Source: a virus
Virus record (IMG/VR): IMGVR_UViG_3300009551_000102
Coordinates: 1-29,676 of that record
Direction: 5' to 3' (one strand)
Length of the DNA stretch: 29,676 nt
Below, piece after piece: positions 7,781-14,653 of this stretch. Under the pieces are notes generated by a model. The model was not told where the DNA came from, did not search any database, and saw only the letters and a program-made list of their open reading frames with translations. A program made the translations under genes and the position numbers. Each line of letters opens with the position of its first letter. Position 1 is the stretch's first letter.

Positions 7781-8823
7781 GAAAAGATCCCATTTAATTG
7801 TCTATTTGTTCTAATAAAATGAGAACTCTTCTGTAATTCATCCAAATCTGAACATCCCATATATGCACAAGCACTGCGGATTCCTCCAAGATATTGCTGA
7901 ATTGTTCTTGAAATGGAACCCTTCTTGGGTAAATGAACGATCTTTCCCTCTGAGGCACGATATTCCTTTAGACCACCATTATGAATAGTTTGTGCAGCTT
8001 CAGAAGCCATCCCATAGAATGGAATTTTATCTTCTTGTAATTGTTCAACTGTATAACCTTCATCATGACCAGCAAATTGTCCACCCACCATTACATATCC
8101 AGCGCCAGCTGCTAAAGCCTTAACTACATCTCCTGGACAAGTAATACCACCATCTGCACAAATTTGTCCACCAACACTCTTAGCAGCTGCAGAACATTCT
8201 AGAACTGCAGAAAATTGTGGATAACCAATCCCAGTCTCTCTACGTGTGGTACAAACAGAACCAGGACCAATTCCAATTTTTACAATATCTACACCAGATT
8301 CAATCAATTTTTCTGTAATCTTGGGAGTCACCACATTACCTGCCATGAGAACATAACTAGGATAATCAGCTGCCAATTCTTCTACCACATCTAAAAACCT
8401 AGTGGTGTAAGCATTAGCCACATCTAAACAAATAACAGGTGGACCATCTATTCCTAGATCTTCAATTAATTCATTGAATTCTTTGAATTTTTTAATATCT
8501 TCTGGATTGCTACCTAAAGAATAAGCTGTAAATTTTGCAATTTCTTTTTCTTTAGTGTAGAATTGTACCAAATGATCTAAATCATAATGTTTAACCAAAC
8601 ATGTCATGATAGAATGTTTAGATAATTCCCTAGCCATGTTGAATGTTCCCACATGATCCATGTTGGCAGCAAATATAGGAACAATTTCATTTAAATCAAA
8701 GAAGTTCTTTAACAAATTGACTTTATTACGGGATTGTACTTTACCAAATATTGAATCTGATGGTCCAGGTACGAGGAGGACATCTGAATAATCTAGCTTC
8801 ACGTCATTATCAATAGTTATCAT
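7777..8823 (-). CDS. guaC: GMP reductase
   Basis: 348 residues from ATG 8823, chosen because AGGTGA lies just before it; a GTG at 8829 is the alternative. E. coli GuaC has 347. The active-site loop IGIGPGSVCTTR places Cys191 and Thr193 where GuaC has Cys186 and Thr188; GGITCPGDVVKALAAGA and VMVGGQFAGHDEG are GuaC- rather than IMP-dehydrogenase-like, and no CBS domain is present. The enzyme reduces GMP to IMP with NADPH and releases ammonia, returning guanine nucleotides to the adenine branch. Encoded by a phage it would rebalance purine pools during replication. Residue pattern favours GMP reductase over IMP dehydrogenase strongly. Confidence 0.9.
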   Translation of the reverse strand: MITIDNDVKLDYSDVLLVPGPSDSIFGKVQSRNKVNLLKNFFDLNEIVPIFAANMDHVGTFNMARELSKHSIMTCLVKHYDLDHLVQFYTKEKEIAKFTAYSLGSNPEDIKKFKEFNELIEDLGIDGPPVICLDVANAYTTRFLDVVEELAADYPSYVLMAGNVVTPKITEKLIESGVDIVKIGIGPGSVCTTRRETGIGYPQFSAVLECSAAAKSVGGQICADGGITCPGDVVKALAAGAGYVMVGGQFAGHDEGYTVEQLQEDKIPFYGMASEAAQTIHNGGLKEYRASEGKIVHLPKKGSISRTIQQYLGGIRSACAYMGCSDLDELQKSSHFIRTNRQLNGIFS

Positions 8824-8856
8824 ATTCACCTACATCATTCTATAATTATATTTAGA

Positions 8857-9378
8857 TCAGTGAAAACGCCAGCCCATTAACAATAGGTCTCTTCCTAAAT
8901 TTGGTTCACGCATCCCAGCGATGGAGAAATGGGAATAAGTTACAGTTACTGGTAGTGTCTTAAAACGATAATCCAATTGTAGGTTGAAGTTAAATCCGGT
9001 AGGATTATTGTATGGAGCTGGATTTACCATCCACGATACTCCCAATCCCACATCAAATTGACCATAACCATCTACAAATAACCCTCTAACAATGGCATTG
9101 TTTGGAACATCTTGTCCCTTAAATGTACTTGTACTGATAAGAGTTATAGATTCTTGCCAAAAAGCATTTCTTAAAACAGAAGCTGGTTCTGTGAAAGTTA
9201 GATCAATAACTGTAGCTGGTCCTCTTACAACAGCAGATCCAGCAGAGAATTGAACATAAGGAGCATCCAGAGGACTCTCTTCTGCATGACATTTAGGGAT
9301 AATCAAAGCACCCAAAAGAAGCAACAAGAAAACGACAATACCTACAACTGCACTCTTTGAATTTCTAAATATTGCCAT
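8857..9378 (-). CDS. PagL-like lipid A 3-O-deacylase
   Basis: 173 residues. Residues 1-32 are a signal peptide with an A-x-A-like cleavage end (KCHA|EES). The rest alternates in the manner of a small outer-membrane beta-barrel and ends with an aromatic residue pair (RFH). The C-terminal strand region carries the PagL active-site pattern: His150-x-Ser152, PN-x-G, and Asp164 exactly 12 residues after the Ser, where PagL enzymes have Glu. PagL removes the 3-O-acyl chain from lipid A in the outer membrane. Here it could alter the surface of the infected cell. AGGA sits six bases before the ATG. The Glu-to-Asp change and the missing Asn after Ser leave activity uncertain. Confidence 0.65.
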   Translation of the reverse strand: MAIFRNSKSAVVGIVVFLLLLLGALIIPKCHAEESPLDAPYVQFSAGSAVVRGPATVIDLTFTEPASVLRNAFWQESITLISTSTFKGQDVPNNAIVRGLFVDGYGQFDVGLGVSWMVNPAPYNNPTGFNFNLQLDYRFKTLPVTVTYSHFSIAGMREPNLGRDLLLMGWRFH

Positions 9379-9402
9379 AATTATTCCTAAAATTTTAAAG
9401 AT

Positions 9403-9737
9403 GTCCGCTGATTGGGTAATAAGGACAGCGGACGAAACCCCATTGCTGTTTTTAGGCAGCTAGAGCCATTTCAGACTCAAAATTGTCTTCATTTGCATTT
9501 AGACGTTTTGCGCTGATTGAGTCAGTCGCCTCACTGGTAGCCATTGGTGTATTATTTGCCCTGTCGAAATCAGTCGAGCCCATCAAAAACACATCAGCAG
9601 TCACGCATGCTTTCTTTTAACCAATCGGCCCTATGTCTTCAGGTGACAATGATTGGTACTGATATATTTTTGGTGGACCCGGCGGGAATCAAACCCGCGT
9701 CCAGAACACCTTTAGTCAACAGTTTACTACCATTCCA
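9403..9737 (-). ncRNA. ssrA: Circularly permuted (two-piece) tmRNA
   Basis: Read leftward, the 3' acceptor piece comes first (about 9737-9671): GGTAGT..., GGACGCGGG, a T-loop TTTGATT, and CGGGTCCACCA with encoded CCA. An 89-base spacer follows, then the coding piece from 9581: GGGCTCG...TTCGACAGGG, the tag frame (9496-9452) and an 8-bp hairpin (9426-9433 with 9403-9410). GGGCUCG pairs with CGGGUCC over seven pairs, including a G3-U70 wobble, the alanine identity element. ACACC...CTACC of the coding piece pairs with GGTAG...GGTGT of the acceptor piece as helix 2. tmRNA frees stalled ribosomes and tags the broken peptide. The acceptor piece starts just after the PTH2-like stop. Confidence 0.93.
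9452..9496 (-). other. tmRNA tag reading frame (ANEDNFESEMALAA)
   Basis: GCA AAT GAA GAC opens a 14-codon frame ending in TAA; the tag ANEDNFESEMALAA begins like the common ANDEN tag and ends in ALAA, the degron read by ClpX and ClpA. An earlier in-frame GCA five codons upstream would give a 19-residue tag; the ANEDN start fits known tags better. Confidence 0.85.
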
Positions 9738-9743
9738 ATTTAT

Positions 9744-10415
9744 TTAGCTGAATTTCAACCTTTTATATCTCAACAAAGAACCTCTTTTACGATTGTGAAC
9801 AGGATATGTTGCCACAGCAGTAACTTGATCACCAATATCTGGTTCAATGAATTGATGGTGAGTAATTTCAAGATTTTTCAATTCTGTTTTTACAGATTCA
9901 AGTTCTTGTAAATTATTTACACCAATCACAGAGAAATACAATTGATTTGGGTCAACAGGATCCATGCTTCTATCCAATGCTACATGAGAAGATTGCACGA
10001 GTTGATATTCTGGAGAAATATCTTGACGTACAAAAATGTAAACGTATTTTCTATCAAAATATTCTTTCAAATCAAACTTAGATAAATGATATAATGTATT
10101 ATTGTAAAGGGAAAGGTCTTCTTTCGTGAAAAGTTCTGGAGGACCACCAAGTACATCTCCTCCATTAGTTTTATGAAAAGCATCAGCAAGAGCTTTCTTC
10201 AAATTCATTAAAGGATGATGACCATTTTCTAAACGTTTCCTTTTAGAAATGGGTGTAAAAGCTTGATTAATAGTCTTTAAGGCTACCTGAGAAGCTTTTT
10301 CAGGATCTCCATTGGTTTTGTAAAGAGCCTGAATAATTGCAAATTGAATTGTGTGATATGCGGAAGCACCTGTTGTGTTGGTTAAATGCTTCCAAAGTGG
10401 TCTAAAATCTCTCAT
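9744..10415 (-). CDS. Protein with C-terminal PTH2-like domain
   Basis: 223 residues from ATG 10415, picked because AGGAG lies seven bases upstream; the open frame runs 30 codons further back but that part covers a terminator. Residues about 125-215 resemble peptidyl-tRNA hydrolase 2: YVYIFVRQDISPEYQLVQSSH (first part of the basic-strand plus Q..QxxH helix), a Y.S.IGV.N strand and an EPDIGDQVTAVAT end matching the EPD...TA.A block. PTH2 enzymes cleave peptidyl-tRNA. The N-terminal half is helical and unrecognised. The gene is directly upstream of the tmRNA, another ribosome-rescue element, so a shared role is plausible. Confidence 0.55.
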   Translation of the reverse strand: MRDFRPLWKHLTNTTGASAYHTIQFAIIQALYKTNGDPEKASQVALKTINQAFTPISKRKRLENGHHPLMNLKKALADAFHKTNGGDVLGGPPELFTKEDLSLYNNTLYHLSKFDLKEYFDRKYVYIFVRQDISPEYQLVQSSHVALDRSMDPVDPNQLYFSVIGVNNLQELESVKTELKNLEITHHQFIEPDIGDQVTAVATYPVHNRKRGSLLRYKRLKFS

Positions 10416-10434
10416 TTGATAACTCCTAATTCTG

Positions 10435-10460
10435 AAAAAACTACGAATTCTATTACGCAG
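10435..10460 (-). terminator. Rho-independent terminator
   Basis: On the - strand CTGCG-T-AAT-AGA-ATT-CGTAG forms an eight-pair stem with one bulge and is followed at once by six T. It lies 19 bases before the start of the PTH2-like gene, so transcripts from the genes upstream should stop here unless antiterminated. Confidence 0.7.
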
Positions 10461-10533
10461 TTCTTTCTTCAGGAGGACCACGAGCTCTAACTGTGAGAGA
10501 TTCATTACAAAATACCTACATGAACGGAGGATT

Positions 10534-10887
10534 CTACAAAGTGTCTGTACTTTTCATTTTAGTTTCCAAAATAGCTTGTTCTTCATATGTATTTAGTTTT
10601 TCCTTGAGCATCTTAGCAGCTGCTTTTGCGATACAAACACTATCATTTAAAGAATATCCACCATCGCCTACTTCTCTAACCTTCTTCCCACAAATCATAT
10701 GAATAGAATGATGTAAATTATCCCAACACAACAGTCTAATATCATTAAAATTTGGGTCCTTGCTTTCGTAGATAGCTTTTAGACCAATTTCTCTTGAAAC
10801 AATAGCTAGCACATTATCATCCACGAACTGTGAATAATACTCATCATGTATTGCCAACCCTTTCAAATACTCTAGTCTTGTAATCAT
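10534..10887 (-). CDS. Conserved-looking hypothetical protein
   Basis: 117 residues, no recognised family. It has a mixed alpha/beta pattern with a C-terminal helix (IAKAAAKMLKEKLNTYEEQA). Start ATG overlaps the upstream stop by ATGA. It ends with a UAG; beyond it the frame runs 27 codons, through one more UAG, to TAA at 10453-10455, and the last part (ESLTVRARGPPEERTA) looks protein-like. Because a UAG-decoding tRNA is encoded nearby, a longer product is possible but unproven. Confidence 0.6.
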   Translation of the reverse strand: MITRLEYLKGLAIHDEYYSQFVDDNVLAIVSREIGLKAIYESKDPNFNDIRLLCWDNLHHSIHMICGKKVREVGDGGYSLNDSVCIAKAAAKMLKEKLNTYEEQAILETKMKSTDTL

Positions 10888-11123
10888 TGTGATGTTGCCA
10901 TGAAAACTGGTTCATAGTCTCTTTCAACAAAATATGTTTTAGGACCATCATCAAGTAATAGAGTAATCTTCAATGGCCAATTATCTTCCCAACCATCATG
11001 TTCTGAATGATAATCTTCAGCTGCTTTTTGAGCTAATAGATAACCAGGACAAAATTTAAGATCTATATTCACTTCATAAAGATCATTGATATCTTTTACA
11101 TAGTATTTCAGAAGTTTACTCAT
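10884..11123 (-). CDS. Small hypothetical protein
   Basis: 79 residues from ATG 11123, chosen for GGAG with good spacing (GGAGTTGAAATG). A GTG further upstream at 11165 is open but lies inside the tRNA gene. The protein has a YLLAQKAAEDY helix and strands near the end; no family recognised. It overlaps the next gene by ATGA. The frame is the same as that of the exonuclease upstream. Confidence 0.65.
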   Translation of the reverse strand: MSKLLKYYVKDINDLYEVNIDLKFCPGYLLAQKAAEDYHSEHDGWEDNWPLKITLLLDDGPKTYFVERDYEPVFMATSQ

Positions 11124-11137
11124 TTCAACTCCAAATT

Positions 11138-11213
11138 TGGTGCTCATGGTGGGACTCGAACCCACAACATGCGATTTTAGAGATCGGTGCTCTAACCATT
11201 GAGCTACATGAGC
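11138..11213 (-). tRNA. tRNA with CUA anticodon (amber suppressor)
   Basis: 76 bases with encoded CCA. Acceptor GCTCATG/CATGAGC (7 pairs), D-arm GCTC/GAGC with GG in the loop, anticodon stem CCGAT/ATCGC (four pairs plus a C-C), loop CTCTAAA, five-base variable region, T-arm GTGGG-TTCGAGT-CCCAC. T33 is followed by C-T-A, so the anticodon is CUA and reads UAG. A36-A37-A38 is normal for readers of UNN codons. The charging amino acid is not clear: G1-C72 with A73, no G3-U70. Its 5' end lies three bases after the UAG of the exonuclease gene. Confidence 0.9.
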
Positions 11214-11216
11214 AAT

Positions 11217-11819
11217 CTATTCACCATAATTCAACATCATGATATCATATGCACAATCATGAACAGGATCATGCTTTAAAACTTGTGTTATATCAAATCC
11301 TAGTATCTGACAATATCCTGTCTTAGCTGTATTTTTACTAATATTAATAGCTGTTCTTACATCCATCCAATTGTTATATGGAAGTATAGGTTCTTTACCA
11401 GCAGAACGACAAAGACTATCAAAACATACTTGATCCAAACTCCCTCTTTGCCAGAATATTGTCTGTTTTTCAGGAAGAGCTTCATCATGTTTGTAGACAT
11501 ATTCTGATATCTTTTCAATGCCATCTGAAGCAGAAACATCAAATTTTGAATTTGGTATGAAACTTACTTCTCTAGAATGACGTTCTTGTTGTTTCCACCA
11601 ATCTAAAACATCCTTAGATGAAGATCTATGAAACTTCTTGAATTGTTCTTCAACATTAAATTTTACAAACAATGAACGTTCCATGTATTTCTCATAGATT
11701 TCTTTCTTATCCAGACCTGGAAAATCTTCTCCAAGTTTGAATTTAATGATTGCTGCTGAAAGTACAACACATGTACTTTCAAACCCAAGACACTCAATGT
11801 CAAATGCATATTGATACAT
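11217..11819 (-). CDS. dexA: DexA-like 3'-5' exonuclease
   Basis: 200 residues (T4 DexA: 227). DEDDh motifs: D7 and E9 in FDIECLG, DVLDWWKQQ (cf. DexA TIEWWKNQ), WQRGSLDQ with the third Asp, and HDPVHDCAYDIMMLNY with His183 and Asp188, nearly the same as DexA's HDSIHDCAKDILMMKY. It removes nucleotides from single-stranded DNA 3' ends in host DNA breakdown or recombination. It stops with UAG immediately before the UAG-reading tRNA; suppression would continue through the tRNA gene in frame into the next protein. Confidence 0.85.
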   Translation of the reverse strand: MYQYAFDIECLGFESTCVVLSAAIIKFKLGEDFPGLDKKEIYEKYMERSLFVKFNVEEQFKKFHRSSSKDVLDWWKQQERHSREVSFIPNSKFDVSASDGIEKISEYVYKHDEALPEKQTIFWQRGSLDQVCFDSLCRSAGKEPILPYNNWMDVRTAINISKNTAKTGYCQILGFDITQVLKHDPVHDCAYDIMMLNYGE

Positions 11820-11822
11820 AAT

Positions 11823-12455
11823 TTATCTATAGAAAATATGTTGTCCAATTTGAGTAACCATATCAGCTTTATCTGCCCAATCCGGATGAACATAAGCTGC
11901 GTGATAAAGAGTAACACCATCAAATCCATCGACATTTTGTTGTTTCAGTAAAACCTTTCGAGCAATTTCTATAGCTTGTTGATAAGCATGTTTTGCTCTG
12001 CGCCTAATAGGTTTGCAGGTCCAACTAAATTGACAGATTATCTTATTCTTCTTTACATCTCTATGGCGTTCATATACTACATCGCACAGAGTCTTTGGAT
12101 AAGAAGGATCTTTCAAACGATTTAAGGTCACAATAGCAACCGCTACTTTACCTTCATCTGGTTCAAATCCAGCTTCAGAATAGATATTGTCTGTTAAACA
12201 GGTCAAATCTTGCTGAAATTGATATTGCCTCCAAAATTTAATCATTTCTCTAAATTTCTTTTGCGATTGTTGTTCAAATTCAAATTCTCTAATAACATTC
12301 TCAGCATCCAAATTTTCTTGGATATTCAATTCCATCTTATGATAGAATTCATCTGAATTATCTGTTTGATGATTTGTATTAGCTTGAGGAACATAACTAC
12401 GAGTAATTACAAGAAATGCTCCAATCATAGCACAAAATTTAATAGGTGTGTTCAA
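11823..12455 (-). CDS. SleB-type cell-wall hydrolase (lysin)
   Basis: 210 residues from TTG 12455, which has AGGAGG five bases upstream. Residues 1-25 are a hydrophobic signal or anchor. Residues about 85-210 form a SleB/CwlJ hydrolase domain: TCLTDNIYSEAGFEPDEG with likely catalytic Glu94, GKVAVAIVTLNRL, YPKTLCDVVYE, QFSWTC, and the ending YHA...P.WAD, IGQHIFYR. SleB-type enzymes cut the peptidoglycan glycan strand. Likely the endolysin or a tail-independent lysis enzyme; the signal suggests export by the Sec route. It overlaps the nuclease gene by four bases. Confidence 0.82.
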   Translation of the reverse strand: MNTPIKFCAMIGAFLVITRSYVPQANTNHQTDNSDEFYHKMELNIQENLDAENVIREFEFEQQSQKKFREMIKFWRQYQFQQDLTCLTDNIYSEAGFEPDEGKVAVAIVTLNRLKDPSYPKTLCDVVYERHRDVKKNKIICQFSWTCKPIRRRAKHAYQQAIEIARKVLLKQQNVDGFDGVTLYHAAYVHPDWADKADMVTQIGQHIFYR

Positions 12456-13132
12456 GCTGACCTCCTATGCTGATTTAGCTTAGCGACATAGTCTCTTAGC
12501 ATGTAAAAGCACTCAGTAGAGTCTTTCTTGAATACCTGCGGAACATTAGATTCTTCAACCGCAATAATAATAACAGATTGTTCCGGACGTATTCCAAACA
12601 ACTCTTCATACATTATAGCGTATGCACCACACTGCATAAAGTAGTTTCCAATATATTTTTCTTCCTTGATTCTGGTAGATGTTTTGAAATCTATAACAGA
12701 TAAAACATTACCATAATCTCCAATACAATCTGGTGTTCCTGCTAAACGTAATTTGTTAGAATATAATGATTTTTCTATTGTCTTAATGTTATCAATACTA
12801 TTCAGGGTTGTCTTAATCTTACTGAAGAGTTCTTTCTGAAAAGGATTAACAAATTCTAATGGTTTATTCTTAAGATAGGATTCTGCAATAGAGTGAAGAA
12901 GACTTCCTCTATCTGTAGCTGCTTTAGAAATTGCAGCGGCTTTATTGGCTCCAACACGTTTTTTCCAAACTTCCAATCCCTTGTTAGGCAATTGTCCAAG
13001 AATATGAGTTACAGATGGATAGAAATTTCCGTTAGGAGTTCTATAGACTCTTGAACCATCTTCTCTATTAATCTGTTCTAATAAAGGAGTTTCTTTAAAA
13101 TCGTGTTTGAACGTCTTACTTGGAATTACCAT
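12452..13132 (-). CDS. PD-(D/E)XK exonuclease, RecB/MGME1-like
   Basis: 226 residues. After YPSVTHILG come RGSLLHSIAESYL (His of the first motif), GTPDCIG (Asp) and SVIDFKTS (D-x-K pair), then YFMQCGAYA, the QxxxY helix of RecB-family nucleases. This is the single-domain RecB-like type often annotated as MGME1 or Cas4-like in T4-superfamily phages, but without the Cys cluster of Cas4. It degrades DNA, likely for recombination or end processing. Start overlaps the upstream stop (ATGGTAA). Confidence 0.8.
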   Translation of the reverse strand: MVIPSKTFKHDFKETPLLEQINREDGSRVYRTPNGNFYPSVTHILGQLPNKGLEVWKKRVGANKAAAISKAATDRGSLLHSIAESYLKNKPLEFVNPFQKELFSKIKTTLNSIDNIKTIEKSLYSNKLRLAGTPDCIGDYGNVLSVIDFKTSTRIKEEKYIGNYFMQCGAYAIMYEELFGIRPEQSVIIIAVEESNVPQVFKKDSTECFYMLRDYVAKLNQHRRSA

Positions 13133-13380
13133 TCTCTATTATGATGAAATTTAGAATTATTCAACATACCCTTCGCTCCTGGATAAGTTGCTTCAATCTT
13201 ACGAAGACGCTCAGAAGCTTGCCCAGGAACAGTATTAACACGTCCTTCAAAATTGAAGGCTACCGCTTCAATGTAACGTTCTAGTTCTGGATGAGCTGCT
13301 TTGAAAGCATCATACTCACTCATTTTAAGTTCAACTTCTACTATCTCCCCGGTTTCTATTATTTTGAATGTGTATGTCAT
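13126..13380 (-). CDS. FmdB-like small protein without zinc ribbon
   Basis: 84 residues. The N-terminus (MTYTFKIIETGEIVEVELKMSE split over 22 residues, then HPELERYIE) follows the pattern of FmdB-type small regulators seen in phages, 'M..Y.F.C..CG', but the Cys are missing, so no zinc ribbon can form. Function unknown. Overlaps both neighbours by a few bases. Confidence 0.6.
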   Translation of the reverse strand: MTYTFKIIETGEIVEVELKMSEYDAFKAAHPELERYIEAVAFNFEGRVNTVPGQASERLRKIEATYPGAKGMLNNSKFHHNREW

Positions 13381-13793
13381 TAATATTCATCTCCATGACC
13401 ACCAAAAGAATAATCATGATCAATAGCCAATTGATCTCTTAGATCAGCCATTTCTCTATCACTGATTGATTGAGGTTCATTCTCTGAATCTAGAATAGCT
13501 ACAGAACCATCTTGTACTGGTTTAGTATCTGTAACTGGTTTTTCATACTGAGCATTATTACTACGATGTTGGGGAACTTTTATCTTGTTCTTTAGTTTAT
13601 AAGCTACGACTTTGCGTCCTTCACGAACGGACTCAACGTCAGCATTAAATTTGTCTCGAAGTTCAAAGATGTATACCGGAACAGAGTTCTCACTTATACC
13701 GAGGGTACTTTTTATGGTTTCTTTGCTTACGACTTCACCACTTTGTAACAATGTGAAAAGACGGAAATTCTGCGTAAGTTTTATACTCATCAT
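13380..13793 (-). CDS. Winged helix-turn-helix protein
   Basis: 137 residues; ATG ATG start, the second (13790) has the better distance to AGAGG. Residues 4-68 look like a winged helix: LTQNFRLFTLLQSGE, VSKETIKSTLGISENSVPVY as the helix-turn-helix, IFELRDKF, then a two-strand wing ending VVAYKLKNK. The rest is disordered and acidic. It could be a transcription regulator of phage genes. Stop overlaps the next start (TAATG). Confidence 0.65.
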   Translation of the reverse strand: MMSIKLTQNFRLFTLLQSGEVVSKETIKSTLGISENSVPVYIFELRDKFNADVESVREGRKVVAYKLKNKIKVPQHRSNNAQYEKPVTDTKPVQDGSVAILDSENEPQSISDREMADLRDQLAIDHDYSFGGHGDEY

Positions 13794-13819
13794 GAACCTC
13801 TATAAATCTAATTCTAAAG

Positions 13820-13844
13820 CAGACTTCCTCTTCGAGGAAGTCTG
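13820..13844. terminator. Strong palindromic hairpin
   Basis: CAGACTTCCTC-TTC-GAGGAAGTCTG, 11 perfect pairs around a three-base loop. It lies between two leftward genes; on the - strand it is followed by CTTTAG rather than a T-run. It is probably a weak terminator or an RNA-stabilising hairpin. Confidence 0.5.
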
Positions 13845-13851
13845 TAAACGA

Positions 13852-14076
13852 TTAACTCAAAACGCGAACAGCAGAAGAAGAGATACTATATTCTGTAAAT
13901 TCACGGACAAAAACAAAATCAGTTCTTGCTTTGTCTGGATCTACTATGGTCTCTTTCAGCTCTTCAGAAGTAAAAATTGTCATCTTGTTATTTTTCCAAA
14001 CAGAAAAACTTGCAAACTTAGTTAGATCTCTCTTTACACCCTTAGAACCAGCACCAACCAAATACATCTTCTTCAT
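13852..14076 (-). CDS. Small hypothetical protein
   Basis: 74 residues, no recognised family. Basic N-terminus (KKMYLVGAGSKGVKRDL), then a beta-rich middle. The ribosome site AAGG is part of a short hairpin (GGUA-GAC-UAUC) that ends right at the ATG, like others in this window. Confidence 0.6.
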   Translation of the reverse strand: MKKMYLVGAGSKGVKRDLTKFASFSVWKNNKMTIFTSEELKETIVDPDKARTDFVFVREFTEYSISSSAVRVLS

Positions 14077-14134
14077 GATAGTCTACCTTCAACATTTGTA
14101 ATAGTATTGAATGAAAACAATCTATTTCTTGTAT

Positions 14135-14266
14135 CTATTCTCCCATTCCATATTCTATAATATGGCCAGCAAAAATGGATAAACCTACAGTAACAATCAA
14201 CCCCAGGACAATTATTCCAGCGATCATATTACACCACCCTTGGCAGCTCATAGCTGCATCACTCAT
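14135..14266 (-). CDS. Small single-span membrane protein
   Basis: 43 codons, ATG 14266 to TAG 14135. Residues about 14-34 form one hydrophobic helix (IAGIIVLGLIVTVGLSIF). GGGGAAG precedes the ATG closely; the ATGs at residues 6 and 14 are alternatives. It is in frame with the phosphatase gene upstream, separated only by UAG and two codons. No family recognised; small phage membrane proteins of this kind can be lysis or exclusion factors. Confidence 0.5.
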   Translation of the reverse strand: MSDAAMSCQGWCNMIAGIIVLGLIVTVGLSIFAGHIIEYGMGE

Positions 14267-14272
14267 CTTCCC

Positions 14273-14653
14273 CTATTCAATTTTGATTTTTGTTTTCTCT
14301 AGATACTTAAGCTTGATCATATCCATCAAACGTGGGTCTCTATAAGAAAATTCATCAGGAATATCCAAACAAAATACAGATTTGTCTGTAAGATCAAACA
14401 ATTTGTTCAATTTAGAAAGTTGACCAGATGTCATTACCACAATTTCATCTGCCCAACTGATCAAAACTTCATCTATAGAAATCAAAGCATGATCTTTATC
14501 AATCCCTACAGCTCTCGTATTGTCATTAAAAGGAACTTGAGATAATACAACAGCAGCTGTTGGAGAACGTAATAATCCGGCAGAACAAACACAAAGAACT
14601 TTTTTCGTATCACCCTGATATGGGTTAGAAACATTCCACATTCTATTATTCAT
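14273..14653 (-). CDS. Protein-tyrosine phosphatase-like protein
   Basis: 126 residues. VLCVCSAGLLRSPTAA holds the Cys23-x5-Arg29 phosphate loop; SWADEIVVM and LDIPDEFSYRDPRLMDMI match the 'predicted protein tyrosine phosphatase' group (COG4551), where the Asp of the DIPD segment acts as acid. It would remove phosphate from Tyr, or possibly act on a small phosphate ester. AAGGAG sits six bases upstream of the ATG. Ends with UAG. Confidence 0.75.
   Translation of the reverse strand: MNNRMWNVSNPYQGDTKKVLCVCSAGLLRSPTAAVVLSQVPFNDNTRAVGIDKDHALISIDEVLISWADEIVVMTSGQLSKLNKLFDLTDKSVFCLDIPDEFSYRDPRLMDMIKLKYLEKTKIKIE

Noticed and set aside
9544-9747. 67-codon + strand frame
   Set aside because: It is the reverse of the tmRNA acceptor and coding pieces; no ribosome site or family signal.
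10416-10505. 30-residue N-terminal extension of the PTH2-like protein
   Set aside because: It spans a terminator and lacks a ribosome site, while ATG 10415 has AGGAG at ideal distance.
13612-14025. 137-codon + strand frame
   Set aside because: Lies opposite two supported - strand genes and a perfect hairpin; composition is not protein-like.
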